A DNA stretch of 64,000 nucleotides from CAZFLM01 sp964519955 (GCA_964519955.1 CAZFLM010000026.1:1-64000), one strand, 5' to 3'. Shown: positions 53,028-63,113, counted from the first letter of the stretch. Numbers and translations are program-made. The notes: generated by a model not told the origin, from the sequence alone.

Positions 53028-55458
53028 TGCTGTCCTCCGGATACGCCCGCGCAAGGAACTCCGCGAACCACGGATGCTCGCGCACGCTGGCGAGGTCCTC
53101 GTCCTGGGTCACGTGTTCGCGCGAAGGGAGTGTGTCGTGCTCGATCGCCACATCCAGCCAGTGGCGGCAGGCGTCGGGCCGAGCCTGGAGCGCGGCGACG
53201 CACGCGAGACCGTAGGCTGCGATGCCGGGCTGAAGCGCTTCGGCCCGCGTGTACTGGTCGTCCGCGTCTCGCACGAGCGCCTCGCCCTCGACCCCGGTTG
53301 CCAGGTCGTCCAGGCTCAGTAGGGCGTCACCCCAGATGTTGCAGATGGCGGCATCGTCGGGGCGCCGCTCGGCGACCCGGGCGCACCACTCGACGAGGGC
53401 CCGCCAGCGCTTCGCCGCCTCGTCGGGGGGGCACAGGTCCTCCAGGCTATAGAGCGCCCAACTCCAGTTCTCCAGGGCATCGGCGTGGTCGAAGCCGTTT
53501 CGCAGGGCCAGATCCGACTTGGCGCAGGCGTCGCGAAGGATGCCGGCGCTCTCCTCGGGCTGCACGTGCGTGGCCAGCCGAGCCAGCGCGCAGGCCCAGC
53601 GGTACCAGGTGCCGCCATCGGTCGGCGTGACACTGGTGGCGTACTCGTACTTGGTGCAAGCCAGACGGAGCAGACGAGCCGCCTCGTCGCGGTCCGCCGT
53701 CTCGGCCAGGGCGTGCAGCGTGACCCCCCAGTTGTCCCAGGCCGGGGAGCCCTCGGGGCCGCACTCGGCTGCGCGCTCGTACTTCACGCAGGCGTCCGCG
53801 TAGAGTGCGCGGGCCTCGTCGCCGGTGCTGATCTCGGCCAGGTCGTAGAGCACGGAGCCCCACCCAAACCAGGCATCGGTGTCCCAGGAGAAGGCGACGG
53901 TAGCGCGGCGGCACAGGTCGGCCCCACGGAGGAGGATCTCCCGGCGCTCCGCGGGCGGGCGCATCTGAGCGGCCCTCTGGTACGCGTTCGCGGCGTAGCG
54001 CGCCAGTTCGGGGTCGTCGTAGGTGGCGGCCATCTCCTGCTCATAGCGGGCGGCGGCCTCCAGCAGCAGATCGGCGCCATCGCCGGCGCTGGTCTCGTCG
54101 GCGAGCCCGGAAAGCGCGTAGGCCCACTGCCGCTGCAGCCAATCCGGCGGGTCCTGCAGCGCTTGGGCGCGGCCATACAGCACGCACGCCTCCCGCAGGG
54201 GCTGCTCGGCGTCGGGGCTGCAGTCTGCTTCCGCTTGGCTCTGCAGCGTCTGGGCCCACCAAGCTACGGGTTCGGACGCAGTTGGCTGCAGTTGCGCGGC
54301 CCGTCGGTAGGCCATGCCGGCCTCGACGTAGCAGCGCAGCGCCTCGTTCTCGAAACTGAGCTTGGCCAGCTCCGTGTGGGCTCGCCCCTGGCACATGAAC
54401 GCGTCGTAGCACGTGGGGTCCAGCTCGGCGGCGGCCTTGAATCGCGCGAGTGCCAGCAGCAGCAGGTCGCGCGCCGCCGGGCCCTCCGTACACTCGGCCG
54501 AATCACCCAGGCACATGCCGATCGCGCAGAGCGTTGCCGCGCTCTCTGGCTTGGCGCGCAGGGCCTGCTCCAGCCAGTCGCGGGCCTCCCGCAGCAGAGA
54601 CTCACGCTGCCGGCCGGTTGCGCGGTGCGCCCGGTCGACAGTCGCTGCCCCGAGCCCGTAGAGCGCATCGAAGTTGCCGGAGTCGCGTTGGCGCACGGCC
54701 TCGAAGCTCCCGAGCGCGTCGCGCAAGTGCTGCTCTGCCTCCTTGCCGTCTGCCAGCCGGGCGAGCGCCTGCAGCGCCTGGCCGCGGTAGACGTACGGGT
54801 CGAGGGAGCCGGGCATGGCGACGGCGGCCCGCTCGTACTTGGCGCACGCATCGGCCAGGAGGCGCCGCGCTTCGTCGCCCACTGTGCGGTTTCCAACCAC
54901 CGTGAGCGCGTTACCCCAGCCCAGCCACGCGTGGTAGTTGTCAGGCTCGATGTTCGTCGCGCGCTCGCAGTATGTGCAGACCTCACGGCACAGGTCCGCG
55001 GCTTCGGCATCGGGCACCGTGCCGGCCAGGTCGTACAGCGCGCGGCCGCACTGCTCGGCACTGTCGGCTCCCTCCCGGTCGAGGTCGGCCAGCCGCCGGT
55101 AGTCGGCGATGGCCTCGCGCAGCAGCGCCTGGCGCTCGGCGCCCTGCTTGTGCCAGCACAGGTCATGCCGGGCCCGGGCGCGCGCATCGAGCACCATCTC
55201 GTCGTCAGGAGCGAGGCGCGCGGCACGCTCGATCATCTCGCACGCCCGAACGAGGAGCGCCTCCGCCTCCGCGCCTTCCGAGAAGCGGCTGAGCCCGATG
55301 AGGCCCGCGGCAAGGCCCAGCGGCGGCAGGTAGTCATCCGGGTGCTCCTGCACCACGCGCTCCACCGCCGCGAGCCCCTCGCGGAAGCCACGCTGCATCT
55401 CCTCCACGCCCGGCATCTCCGTCCCACGCATCAGTTCCCGCAGTTCGCTCAACCTCAT
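53020..55458 (-). CDS. Large TPR-type repeat protein
   Basis: An 812-residue protein of tandem TPR-like repeats with phrases such as AWLGWGNALTVVG, KYERAAVAMPGSLDPYVYRGQAL and KYEYATSVTPTDGGTWYRWACAL. The pattern is more Trp/Gly-rich than canonical TPR and resembles the PPR/SEL1-free repeats of related genes at 52269 and 61204. The C-terminal HPWFAEFLARAYPED is similar to the 61204 protein. No signal peptide. The start at ATG 55458 is 36 nt after the mannosidase stop. Probably a cytosolic scaffold. Confidence 0.75.
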   Translation of the reverse strand: MRLSELRELMRGTEMPGVEEMQRGFREGLAAVERVVQEHPDDYLPPLGLAAGLIGLSRFSEGAEAEALLVRACEMIERAARLAPDDEMVLDARARARHDLCWHKQGAERQALLREAIADYRRLADLDREGADSAEQCGRALYDLAGTVPDAEAADLCREVCTYCERATNIEPDNYHAWLGWGNALTVVGNRTVGDEARRLLADACAKYERAAVAMPGSLDPYVYRGQALQALARLADGKEAEQHLRDALGSFEAVRQRDSGNFDALYGLGAATVDRAHRATGRQRESLLREARDWLEQALRAKPESAATLCAIGMCLGDSAECTEGPAARDLLLLALARFKAAAELDPTCYDAFMCQGRAHTELAKLSFENEALRCYVEAGMAYRRAAQLQPTASEPVAWWAQTLQSQAEADCSPDAEQPLREACVLYGRAQALQDPPDWLQRQWAYALSGLADETSAGDGADLLLEAAARYEQEMAATYDDPELARYAANAYQRAAQMRPPAERREILLRGADLCRRATVAFSWDTDAWFGWGSVLYDLAEISTGDEARALYADACVKYERAAECGPEGSPAWDNWGVTLHALAETADRDEAARLLRLACTKYEYATSVTPTDGGTWYRWACALARLATHVQPEESAGILRDACAKSDLALRNGFDHADALENWSWALYSLEDLCPPDEAAKRWRALVEWCARVAERRPDDAAICNIWGDALLSLDDLATGVEGEALVRDADDQYTRAEALQPGIAAYGLACVAALQARPDACRHWLDVAIEHDTLPSREHVTQDEDLASVREHPWFAEFLARAYPEDSNE

Positions 55459-55494
55459 CGGGCTGGTGTCCTTTCATGCAGGTGATGTGGGCTA

Positions 55495-58071
55495 CTACCT
55501 CCCCAGCTTCACCTTCACCGTCTTGATCTCGAACGCGCCGAGGTCGAGGGTGAGCGTGTTGTCCTCCACCTTCAGCTTCTTGCCGGCGCGGTCGAGGAGG
55601 TCGGCTTCCCAGGCGGCGGTCACGTTCGCGGCGACGTGCAGCTTCACGCCCTTGGCGGGTTTCCCTGTCGCCTCGTAGACGCGCAGGATCGTCGACTTGC
55701 CGGGGCCGGGCTTCGCGCACGTCAGCAGCACGGCCGGGTCGGAGACCTGCGCCAGGCTCCAGCCGGCGGGCAGCGCGCCGGGATGCGGCGAGGCCTTCTG
55801 CGCGGCGAGCGGGTTGTTGAACTCCGAGCCGGTGCGGTAGATGCCGGCCTCGCGCCAGTCGCCGCCGTGCGGGATGAGGGCGTAGCGGAACGTGCGGGGC
55901 AGGCCGAGCGCGTAGCCGGACTCGGAGGTGCGGCCCTCGTTGTAGTCGCCCAGCGTCTGGGAGCGCAGCAGCGAGAGGATCAGCGTGTTCTCGTTCACCA
56001 GGTTGCCCGGCATACCGTTGTTCAGCAGGGCGAGGCCGCGCTTGCCGTCGCTGTAGTCCACCCAGTGCTGCGCGGGGTACTCGACGCCCACGGGCCGCTC
56101 GATCGCGCCGAAGGGGATCTCCTGCACGTTGTGGCCGCCCTGGATCGTCGTCGGGAAGAGCACCTGGAACCGCGTCTGCTTCGTGTTGTTCACCAGCGTC
56201 GTCTCGACATCGACGCGGCGCACGCCCTGGTAGACCCGCACGCGCGTGGCGAACGAGCCGTCCGCGAACGGGTGCGTCACGGTGAACTCGTCGAACACGG
56301 GGCCCTTCACGACCACGCCCGGCTTGTCCGCGTAGGCGGTGCTGAGCAGCCCGTTCGCCGCGCTCGGGACCGGGTGCACCTCCGTCGAGGCGACGCACAT
56401 CGCGCCGTCGAGCGTGTGGTAGGGCTCCCACAGGTCGCCGTGGTCGTCCTGCCGCGCCACCACGTTGCCAGGGCCGGAGAGCATCTCCGAGCCGAGGCCC
56501 TTGTCGAACACGCTCATGATCGCGCCCGTGCCGAGGTCGACGCGAACGCGGACGAACTCATTCTCCAGCGTGTCCCCGGCGGCGGGAGCGGGGACGGCGA
56601 GGACCGCGGGCGGATCGGAGGTCGTGATAACTCGATAGGTGGCGTGGCCCATGGCCGGCACGTCGCGCGCCACGAAGGTGACCTTGGCGCGGCGGACCGT
56701 GCCGTCCGCGAACAGCTCCACCGCCGTCGCCTGCGCGGGGACATCGGTGCCATCCGGCGCGATGACCCGGATGCCGCGCACGTCGTGCTCCGCGAAGCCC
56801 AGGTCCATGCTCGTCGCGTCGGTCCGCGCCCATCCGAGCGGGTTCCGCACGACCACCGGGATGCCCTCGCCGCGCGTGTCGATGTGGCTAGCCAGGGCGC
56901 GGGTGCGCGTCTCGATCAGCTCGTCCGCCAGCCGCTTCGAGTAGTCGGCGATCTGCGCGGTGTCCTCATGCACGCGGTCCGTCATGACGCCCGAGGCGAT
57001 GTCGTGGGCCTGGTTGAAGAGGAGCGGCTCCCACGCGCGCCACACGTCGGCGTCGCTCTGCGGATCGCCCAGCAGGTTCAGCACCACGCCCAGCTTCTCG
57101 GCGGTCACCAGTTGCTGCTCGACGGCCGTCGCGACGAGGCGCAGCTCGGGCCGGCTGCTGTAGGTGCCCTGGAAGATGGGGTTCAGGTCCCAGTCCAGCA
57201 CCGGCACGTCCTTGCGCTTGGCCACGAGGTCGGCGAACTCCGCCGGCGTGGAGTAGCGGATGGCGAGCTTCGCGTCGGGCTTCGCGTTGTGCTGGCGGAT
57301 GAGCGGCGGCACGTACTCCTCGAAGTCGCACACGTCTACGCCGGCCAGGCCCACGCGCTCGGCGTGCTTCGTGTTCGGCGAGAGGCTGTCGTAGCGCTCC
57401 TGGAAGAACCTGCCGAGCCCCTCCACGTCTCGCGGCGGGCCCCAGAACAGCCCGTAGAACCCCGGCAGCCGGAACGCGGCGATCTCACTGCCGTCGATGC
57501 CTCGCCAAGTGAACTCGGACGGGCTGTCTGCGCTCTTGACGCCGCGGCAGAACCAGAACGACTTGAACCCGGCCTTCTTCAGCAACTGCGGGAGCTGCGG
57601 ATGGTGGCCGAACGTGTCCAGCATCCACGATACGGTCACCTCGACGCCCAGCTCCTGGCTGCAGTACTGCTTCCCGTAGATCATCTGGCGGATGAAGGAC
57701 TCGCCGCCGGGCTTCACGTCGTCCGGCATGATGTCCATCCCGCCAGCGATCGCCAGCCGGCCCTCCTTGACGAACTTGTGGAACGCGGCGGCCTCTTCCG
57801 GGTAGCGCTCCAGCAGCGGCTTGATGTAGGCCACCTGGTCCAGCGCCATCTTGTACTCGGGGTACTTCGCCAGCAGGTGCAGCGCGGTCAGCAGGTGCGA
57901 CAGCCCGCTCTCGAGGTACTCCTCGCGGGTGAAGAAGACCGCCCCCTCCCAGTGGGTGTGGGGGATGTAGTACAGGGTCGGCCTGGCAGGCTCCTGCCCT
58001 CCGGCCGGACGAGCGGCCAGGATGAGCATCACCGCGGCAATGGCGAACACGAGCAGGTGGGCATGGGGCAT
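55495..58071 (-). CDS. Exported alpha-mannosidase-type glycoside hydrolase (GH38)
   Basis: An 858-residue protein with a signal peptide (HLLVFAIAAVMLILAARPAGG). GH38 motifs are visible: IPHTHWEGAVFFTREEYL near the N-terminus, where zinc ligands are expected, and MLDTFGHHPQLPQLLKKAGF with the nucleophile Asp. The C-terminal two-thirds is the beta-rich mannosidase domain, ending KTVKVKLGR. It presumably removes alpha-mannose outside the cytoplasm. ATG 58071 gives the signal peptide; the open frame extends 158 codons upstream without a sensible N-terminus. GAGG lies 9-10 nt upstream. It is the fifth gene of a minus-strand run. Confidence 0.9.
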   Translation of the reverse strand: MPHAHLLVFAIAAVMLILAARPAGGQEPARPTLYYIPHTHWEGAVFFTREEYLESGLSHLLTALHLLAKYPEYKMALDQVAYIKPLLERYPEEAAAFHKFVKEGRLAIAGGMDIMPDDVKPGGESFIRQMIYGKQYCSQELGVEVTVSWMLDTFGHHPQLPQLLKKAGFKSFWFCRGVKSADSPSEFTWRGIDGSEIAAFRLPGFYGLFWGPPRDVEGLGRFFQERYDSLSPNTKHAERVGLAGVDVCDFEEYVPPLIRQHNAKPDAKLAIRYSTPAEFADLVAKRKDVPVLDWDLNPIFQGTYSSRPELRLVATAVEQQLVTAEKLGVVLNLLGDPQSDADVWRAWEPLLFNQAHDIASGVMTDRVHEDTAQIADYSKRLADELIETRTRALASHIDTRGEGIPVVVRNPLGWARTDATSMDLGFAEHDVRGIRVIAPDGTDVPAQATAVELFADGTVRRAKVTFVARDVPAMGHATYRVITTSDPPAVLAVPAPAAGDTLENEFVRVRVDLGTGAIMSVFDKGLGSEMLSGPGNVVARQDDHGDLWEPYHTLDGAMCVASTEVHPVPSAANGLLSTAYADKPGVVVKGPVFDEFTVTHPFADGSFATRVRVYQGVRRVDVETTLVNNTKQTRFQVLFPTTIQGGHNVQEIPFGAIERPVGVEYPAQHWVDYSDGKRGLALLNNGMPGNLVNENTLILSLLRSQTLGDYNEGRTSESGYALGLPRTFRYALIPHGGDWREAGIYRTGSEFNNPLAAQKASPHPGALPAGWSLAQVSDPAVLLTCAKPGPGKSTILRVYEATGKPAKGVKLHVAANVTAAWEADLLDRAGKKLKVEDNTLTLDLGAFEIKTVKVKLGR

Positions 58072-58593
58072 GGTGGGTATCCTCGGGCGTCGTTGGGCGT
58101 TGGTGGAGCATTCGGTGCGCGTGGCGGCAGGTCCTGCGCGAATACGGCCGGCGCGGCACAGAAATGCGCAAAAGGTCGCCGCTTGAGCATGTGCTCGCAA
58201 TGGCGGCGCGAGCGTTGGAGCGGGCCAGAGCCGCGAGCGCCAGCAAGCGGAGGCGTGGCGGTCGGCAGGCGGCTGTGGCGGGCGCGCGTACGGGCGTAGG
58301 GGCAGAGCATTCGCGTGCATCGCCGTGCATTGCGACCGCGTACGGCGCGAATGCTGTGCCCTGCCGTTGGGTCGTGGCGCGCGGAAGGGGAAGCGCAGAG
58401 CAATCGCGTTCGGGCTCTGCATTGCGACCGCGTACGGCGCGAATGCTGTGCCCTGCCGTTGGGCGGCTGTGCCCTGCCGTTGGGTCGCGGCGCGTGGAAG
58501 GAGAAGGGCTAAGCAATCGCGAGTGGGTCGGTTCGCGGCGATCACCGTGCACCGCGATTGCCTAGCCTCTACACCTGCACCCGGCCATCCGCG
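58072..58593. other. 522-bp intergenic region with palindromic repeats
   Basis: Between the mannosidase start and the stop of the next minus gene. It contains two inverted repeats and a duplicated block (58300-58567). No gene was found; frames here are Arg/Ala-rich and are not supported. Confidence 0.65.
58300..58567. repeat. REP-like palindromic and direct repeats
   Basis: An inverted repeat GGGCAGAGCATTCGCG (58300-58315) pairs with CGCGAATGCTGTGCCC (58346-58361). A second, GGCTAAGCAATCGCG (58507-58521), pairs with CGCGATTGCCTAGCC (58553-58567). Between them a block beginning GCATTGCGACCGCGTACGGC occurs at 58327 and 58419, with a partial third copy from 58466. Arms are 15-16 bp with about 30-nt loops. 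Confidence 0.7.
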
Positions 58594-61182
58594 CTACCGA
58601 TCCACCACCAGGAAGTCGCCCTGGTCCACCGGTAGCGTGACCGTCGGGACGCCGTTCGCCACCGTGACGCGGCAGGGGCCGCGGCGGAGGCTGCGGACGC
58701 GGCGGGCATCGGGCAGGCCGGGGAAAGTGACCGTGACCCTGGCGACGGGCTGGTTGCGGAAGCTGGTGAGCGTGACCACCGCGCCGAGCGGGCCCTCCTG
58801 CAGCGTGGCCTCGATCAGCGGGTCGGAGGTCGTCACCTGGCGGCGGGCGCCGGCGGCCTCTGCGGGGGCGACGATCAGCTTCCGCAGTGCCTCGGGGAAG
58901 GCCTCGGGCATGCCGTGCTTCTGCTCCATGGCGGGACGCAGGTAGGCGAGGCCGGGCAGCACGCCGTAGAGGAGCGCGCGGCCTTTGCCCACGCGCCGCT
59001 CGACCGCCGCCGCCGTGCCGTCCGCGTACTTCGCAATCGGTGAGGCGCCCGCGCCCGGCGTGATCGCCTGCTTGTAGCAGAGGGCCGGCAGCTCGGTGGA
59101 GCCCGCGCGGGCCGTGTCGAGGGGCTTCAGCTTCGGCAGGTCCTCTGCCGGCCCGATGGTGCGCACCGGGCGCTGCAGGTCGCTCGCGGCGATGCCGAAT
59201 AGCTCGCGCATGGCGGGCATCGGCTCGCGGTACTGGTTCAGCGGGCCCCCGCCGCCGCTCGCGACGAGCGTCCCGCCGGCCTCGACCCACCGGCGCAGCG
59301 GCTCGACCGCCTCCTGCAGCAGCTCCTGGCCCACGAGGTAGAGCACCTTGTAGCGCGCCAGCTTGCCTGCCGCCACATCCTCGTCGGTGATGAGGTCGAC
59401 GGGCAGGTGCGCGTGGCGCAGGGCGAGCCAGACGGCCTTGCGCTCGTGGTTGTCCACGTTGAGCTGGGCGTAGTAGAGGCTGTGCACCTTGTCCTGCTTC
59501 GGGTCGGTCAGCAAGTCCTCGGTGTTCCATACGTCGTTGGCGAGGGGCATCAGGATCGCGACGTCGGCCGGGCGCACGCGGGCCTGAGCAAGTCGCTCAT
59601 CGATCTGGCCCACGTCCGTCAGGATGCGGTGGATCGAGCGGAACTTGCCGCGGCTCTCCAGGAAGTCGACCCAGTCGCAGGTGCCGAACGCCTGGTGGTA
59701 GATGGCGAAGTGGTCGACCACCTTGGCCTGGTGCGCCAGGGCGAAGTAGTTCATGCGCAGCAGGTGGTCGGCGGTCTCCCCGTTGTCCGGGATCGTGTAG
59801 AAGCACATCGGCGCGCCGCGGTAGTCGGCCGCGTGGCGCAGCGCGTCGAGCAGGTAGCCGTACGACTGCGGCGATGCCTCGGGCACCTGCCACCACCAGT
59901 CCTCCGACCAGGGCATCGTCATGCCGCCGTCGCGGAACATGTCCACCCACTTGCGTACGTCCGGCCACACGGAGAGGTGCGGGCTGTAGTTCGCCCCGGT
60001 CTGAACGCCCGCGGGGTAGAGCGCCTGCACCTGCTTGGTGCGCTCCGCCATCTCGCGCGTCCAGAGGCGGTAGCGGAAGACGGCCGCCTCGTAGAGCAGC
60101 TTCGGCTTGGCCGCGGGCAGCGCTCCCTGGAGGCGGACCAGGCGCCACTGCGCGTCCTCAGCCAGTCCGGCGGCCTTTGCCTCGTCCTCGGGGCGGATGA
60201 AGTCGGCGGGATGGAAGCCGCGCGCCTTCAGGTCGGCCACGAACGCGGCGTTCTGCTGGTCGGGCGTTGCACGGAGGCTGATGTCGATCTCGTCGCCGAA
60301 GCTGACGAGGCGCACGTAGTCCCACAGTCCGTTCTTCTTCAGCTCGGCGGCCTGCGCGGCGAGGTCGTCGCCTGCGTGTACCAGTCGCGTCGGCAACGGC
60401 TGGGCGCCCAGCGCCTCGATCGCGTGCAGATCGTCGCGATCGCCCGCGTAGTTCACCAGGCTCCCGTACCCGAGCCGGCGCACGATCTCGGCCTGCATCC
60501 GCTCCAGGCGCGACGGGTTCTTCAGACTCACGGCCGACTGGTGCGAGATGAACCAGACGTGGCTGGCGGGCTTCGGGGTGGGGCCGTACGAGGCGATCCA
60601 GTCGAGCTGCTGCTGGGCGGCTTCCTCCAGCGTCCAGATGCGCTCCTTCGATGCGGGGGACGCGGGGATGAGCAGGCCGAGCGTCGGGAGTTTGGGCCCG
60701 CTGCCGAGCCACGTCTGGTACCCGATTCGCGTGGGGAGGGGGTCGGCCACGGCGATGCGGCGCACGATGCGCTTGTCGGGGCCGGCGGCGATCTCCACCT
60801 GCAGCGCGAGGCCGGTCTGAGCGGGCTCCGTCATTGCGCCGACGAAGACGGGGGCGAGGTAGTCGCGTGAGCCGGTGAACGTGGGCTTCCGCGACATGTG
60901 GCGGCCGATGTCCACCCACTCGCTGCTCTGGCCGGGCTCCAGCCACTCGGCGGCGGGTGGCGCGGCCGCCTTCTCGGCGCCCCGGGCAACGTACAGCGTG
61001 TCGCCGTACCACGGGTCGAGGTTCGGGTTGAAGTAGACCCGCGCACACAGCTTGCCGCCCGACTTGGCCGGGTTTGTGACGCGGAGGAACCACACGCCGG
61101 CGTCGAGTGTGCGCCCTGCCTGCGCCGCGGCGGCGGACCCGACCAGGCACAGCGCGATGGCGAGCAGGGCGACGCGTGTCAT
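58594..61182 (-). CDS. Exported GH42-like glycoside hydrolase
   Basis: An 862-residue protein with a signal peptide (RVALLAIALCLVGSAAAAQ). An Ig-like N-terminal region (about 20-160) is followed by a large barrel-like region (about 180-520) and then a glutamine-amidotransferase-like segment (LARYKVLYLVGQELLQEAVEP, WVEAGGTLVASGGGG), as in the trimerisation domain of GH42 beta-galactosidases. The end is beta-rich. No catalytic Glu pair is assigned with confidence. It starts 21 nt after a TPR gene. Surface or periplasmic sugar degradation is inferred. Confidence 0.7.
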   Translation of the reverse strand: MTRVALLAIALCLVGSAAAAQAGRTLDAGVWFLRVTNPAKSGGKLCARVYFNPNLDPWYGDTLYVARGAEKAAAPPAAEWLEPGQSSEWVDIGRHMSRKPTFTGSRDYLAPVFVGAMTEPAQTGLALQVEIAAGPDKRIVRRIAVADPLPTRIGYQTWLGSGPKLPTLGLLIPASPASKERIWTLEEAAQQQLDWIASYGPTPKPASHVWFISHQSAVSLKNPSRLERMQAEIVRRLGYGSLVNYAGDRDDLHAIEALGAQPLPTRLVHAGDDLAAQAAELKKNGLWDYVRLVSFGDEIDISLRATPDQQNAAFVADLKARGFHPADFIRPEDEAKAAGLAEDAQWRLVRLQGALPAAKPKLLYEAAVFRYRLWTREMAERTKQVQALYPAGVQTGANYSPHLSVWPDVRKWVDMFRDGGMTMPWSEDWWWQVPEASPQSYGYLLDALRHAADYRGAPMCFYTIPDNGETADHLLRMNYFALAHQAKVVDHFAIYHQAFGTCDWVDFLESRGKFRSIHRILTDVGQIDERLAQARVRPADVAILMPLANDVWNTEDLLTDPKQDKVHSLYYAQLNVDNHERKAVWLALRHAHLPVDLITDEDVAAGKLARYKVLYLVGQELLQEAVEPLRRWVEAGGTLVASGGGGPLNQYREPMPAMRELFGIAASDLQRPVRTIGPAEDLPKLKPLDTARAGSTELPALCYKQAITPGAGASPIAKYADGTAAAVERRVGKGRALLYGVLPGLAYLRPAMEQKHGMPEAFPEALRKLIVAPAEAAGARRQVTTSDPLIEATLQEGPLGAVVTLTSFRNQPVARVTVTFPGLPDARRVRSLRRGPCRVTVANGVPTVTLPVDQGDFLVVDR

Positions 61183-61203
61183 ATGGTTGCCTCCCCGGTG
61201 CAG

Positions 61204-62955
61204 CTACCCGTCGCCATCGGCGTAGGCTCGCTGCACGAACTTGCGGAACCAGCCCTCGTTCTTCACCTTGCGGAAGTTGGGATCGTCGAGCAGCGCCTGG
61301 CAGGCGGGCAGCGCCTTGTGCGCGGCGGCTTCCTCCAGTTGGTGCAGGCATGCGTCCGCGTTCCCTCGCCACGCTTCGATGCCCGCTCGGTCGAGTGCGG
61401 CCTTGCCGGGATCGAGTTCGGCCATCTCGTCGAACCGGGCGTAGCACTGGCGCCAGGCATCCTCGGCGACGGCGCCCGTGGTGCAGTAGGCAAGGTGAGC
61501 CTGCGAATGCGCCAGGGACCGGAGAACCGGCGCCCGGTCATACCCGCCCGCGAGCGCCTGCTCGTAGAGCGCACGTGCCTGCGTGAGCAGCCTCCCGGCG
61601 GCCTCCCCGCGGGCGAAGCTGGCTTCGGCCTTCAGCGCATGCGCCCAGTCCACGCAGATCCCGATCTCCTGGGGCCTCAACTCGCGAGCACGGACGAACT
61701 CGGCGGAGGCCTGGCGCAGCATCCTGACCGCTGCCGGGCGTCTCCTGTTTCGGGCTGACACGTACAGGCAGATGCCGAACCTCGAGTGCGCGGCCGCGCT
61801 ATCCGGGTCAAGCCGCACCGCCTTCTCGCACTTGGCGCGGGCCTCGTCTAGCATCCTGCGCTGTTCGGCGGGCTCGCGGTGCTCGGCGAGCAGGACCAGC
61901 GCGTAGCCCCACCGGTACAGCGCCCGCGCGCAGTCCGGCTTGAGGCCCAGGGCTGCCTCGAACTTCGCGCGGGCGTCCTCAAGTGAGTTCCGGTCGCTCG
62001 TCAGGTCTCCGATGCGGCCGAGGGCGTCACCCCAGGCCACGAGCACGTTCGGATCGTCCGGCGTGATCCGGGCAGCCGCCTCGTACCGCGCGCAGGCGTC
62101 GCGCAGCGCAGCCACGGCCTCATCGTCCGGGAGGTCTTCGGCAAGGTCGCACAGCGTCGTGGCGTAGTTCAGGCCGGCCCAGTGGTACGACGGGTCGACT
62201 TCGGCGGCCCGCGCGAACTTGCTCTGTGCCTCCACTCTCAGCGCCCTGGATTCCTCGCCGAGCTTCTCGTCCGCCAGCGAGCAGAGGGCGGCGCCCCACC
62301 CGTTGAGGCTGTACGGGTCGTAGGGCTTCAGCTCAGAGCCGCGCTCAAACGCGTCGCGGCTCTGCAGCAGCAGCGCTTTCCTTTCGGGGCCGCGCGCGCG
62401 TTGCGCCTGCGTGTGGAGGACGTAGCCATAGCCGAACCAGGCGTGCTGGTGCTCCGGCGCGACGTGCAGCGCCCGCTCGTACTTGCCGCGCGCGTCCGCC
62501 AGCAGCTTCCCGGCCTCATCACCTCGCCGATGGGTGGACAGATCGCGCAGGGACTGGCCCCAGTCATCGAGGATCTCGGGGTTGTCCGCGTCGAGTTCCG
62601 CGGCGCGGGCCAGGTGGGTGCGCGCCTCTTCCAGCAGCCGAACGGCCTCCTTCGAGGCGCGCCCCTCCGCGAGCTTGTTGAGCGTGCCGCCCCATTGGTG
62701 CAGCAGATCCGGCCAATCGGGGTGCAGGCGCGCGGCCTGCTTGAACCTGGCGCACGCGGCGACGCGGAGATCGGCGGCCTCCTTGCCCCGCTTGAGGTAG
62801 GCATGCCGGCGGAAGGTCTCGCCCAGCCTCGCGATCGCCTGCGCGTCGCGCGGGTTGGCCTGTACTGCCTGCTCCAGCTCGGCTCGTTCCTCCAGCATCT
62901 GCTGCTCGCTCGCCGGGTCGGCAGCGCGGGCCTGTCCTGCATCGTCCTGCTTCAT
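61204..62955 (-). CDS. TPR-type repeat protein
   Basis: A 583-residue protein of TPR-like repeats: RYARFKQAARLHPDWPDLLHQWG-style units of about 40-45 residues, with phrases AWFGYGYVLHTQAQ and ALYRWGYALVLLA. The C-terminal DPNFRKVKNEGWFRKFVQ is shared with the 53020 protein. No signal peptide. ATG 62955 has GAGGAGG 5-6 nt upstream; the open frame runs to 63237 over a probable promoter region. It is the first gene of the minus-strand glycosidase/TPR run. A moderate promoter-like element lies upstream (CTGACA, then ATAAG). Confidence 0.75.
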   Translation of the reverse strand: MKQDDAGQARAADPASEQQMLEERAELEQAVQANPRDAQAIARLGETFRRHAYLKRGKEAADLRVAACARFKQAARLHPDWPDLLHQWGGTLNKLAEGRASKEAVRLLEEARTHLARAAELDADNPEILDDWGQSLRDLSTHRRGDEAGKLLADARGKYERALHVAPEHQHAWFGYGYVLHTQAQRARGPERKALLLQSRDAFERGSELKPYDPYSLNGWGAALCSLADEKLGEESRALRVEAQSKFARAAEVDPSYHWAGLNYATTLCDLAEDLPDDEAVAALRDACARYEAAARITPDDPNVLVAWGDALGRIGDLTSDRNSLEDARAKFEAALGLKPDCARALYRWGYALVLLAEHREPAEQRRMLDEARAKCEKAVRLDPDSAAAHSRFGICLYVSARNRRRPAAVRMLRQASAEFVRARELRPQEIGICVDWAHALKAEASFARGEAAGRLLTQARALYEQALAGGYDRAPVLRSLAHSQAHLAYCTTGAVAEDAWRQCYARFDEMAELDPGKAALDRAGIEAWRGNADACLHQLEEAAAHKALPACQALLDDPNFRKVKNEGWFRKFVQRAYADGDG

Positions 62956-63113
62956 CGCAGCCTCCTCGTGGGTGTTTCCCCAGGGCTCCCTTCTTCGCTG
63001 GCGGCGCGCGTTCCTGCAAGCGGCCGGGCTTATCGGTGGCGGTTGTAGCCTGTCAGCAGAAGGCCCGCGAACGCTGTAGAATGGAGGCAGGAGCGCAGGA
63101 CGAGGAGAGGCAT

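Noticed and set aside
50205..53630. Long plus-strand open frame over the exported and TPR genes
   Set aside because: It is the complement of real minus-strand genes that have signal peptides, repeats and good starts; its translation has no domain.
55636..58299. Plus-strand open frame of nearly 900 codons
   Set aside because: Shadow of the GH38 gene, which has clear catalytic motifs on the minus strand.
63043..63082. Promoter for the gene at 63114
   Set aside because: TAGAAT is acceptable as -10, but TTGTAG or TGTCAG as -35 give wrong spacing.
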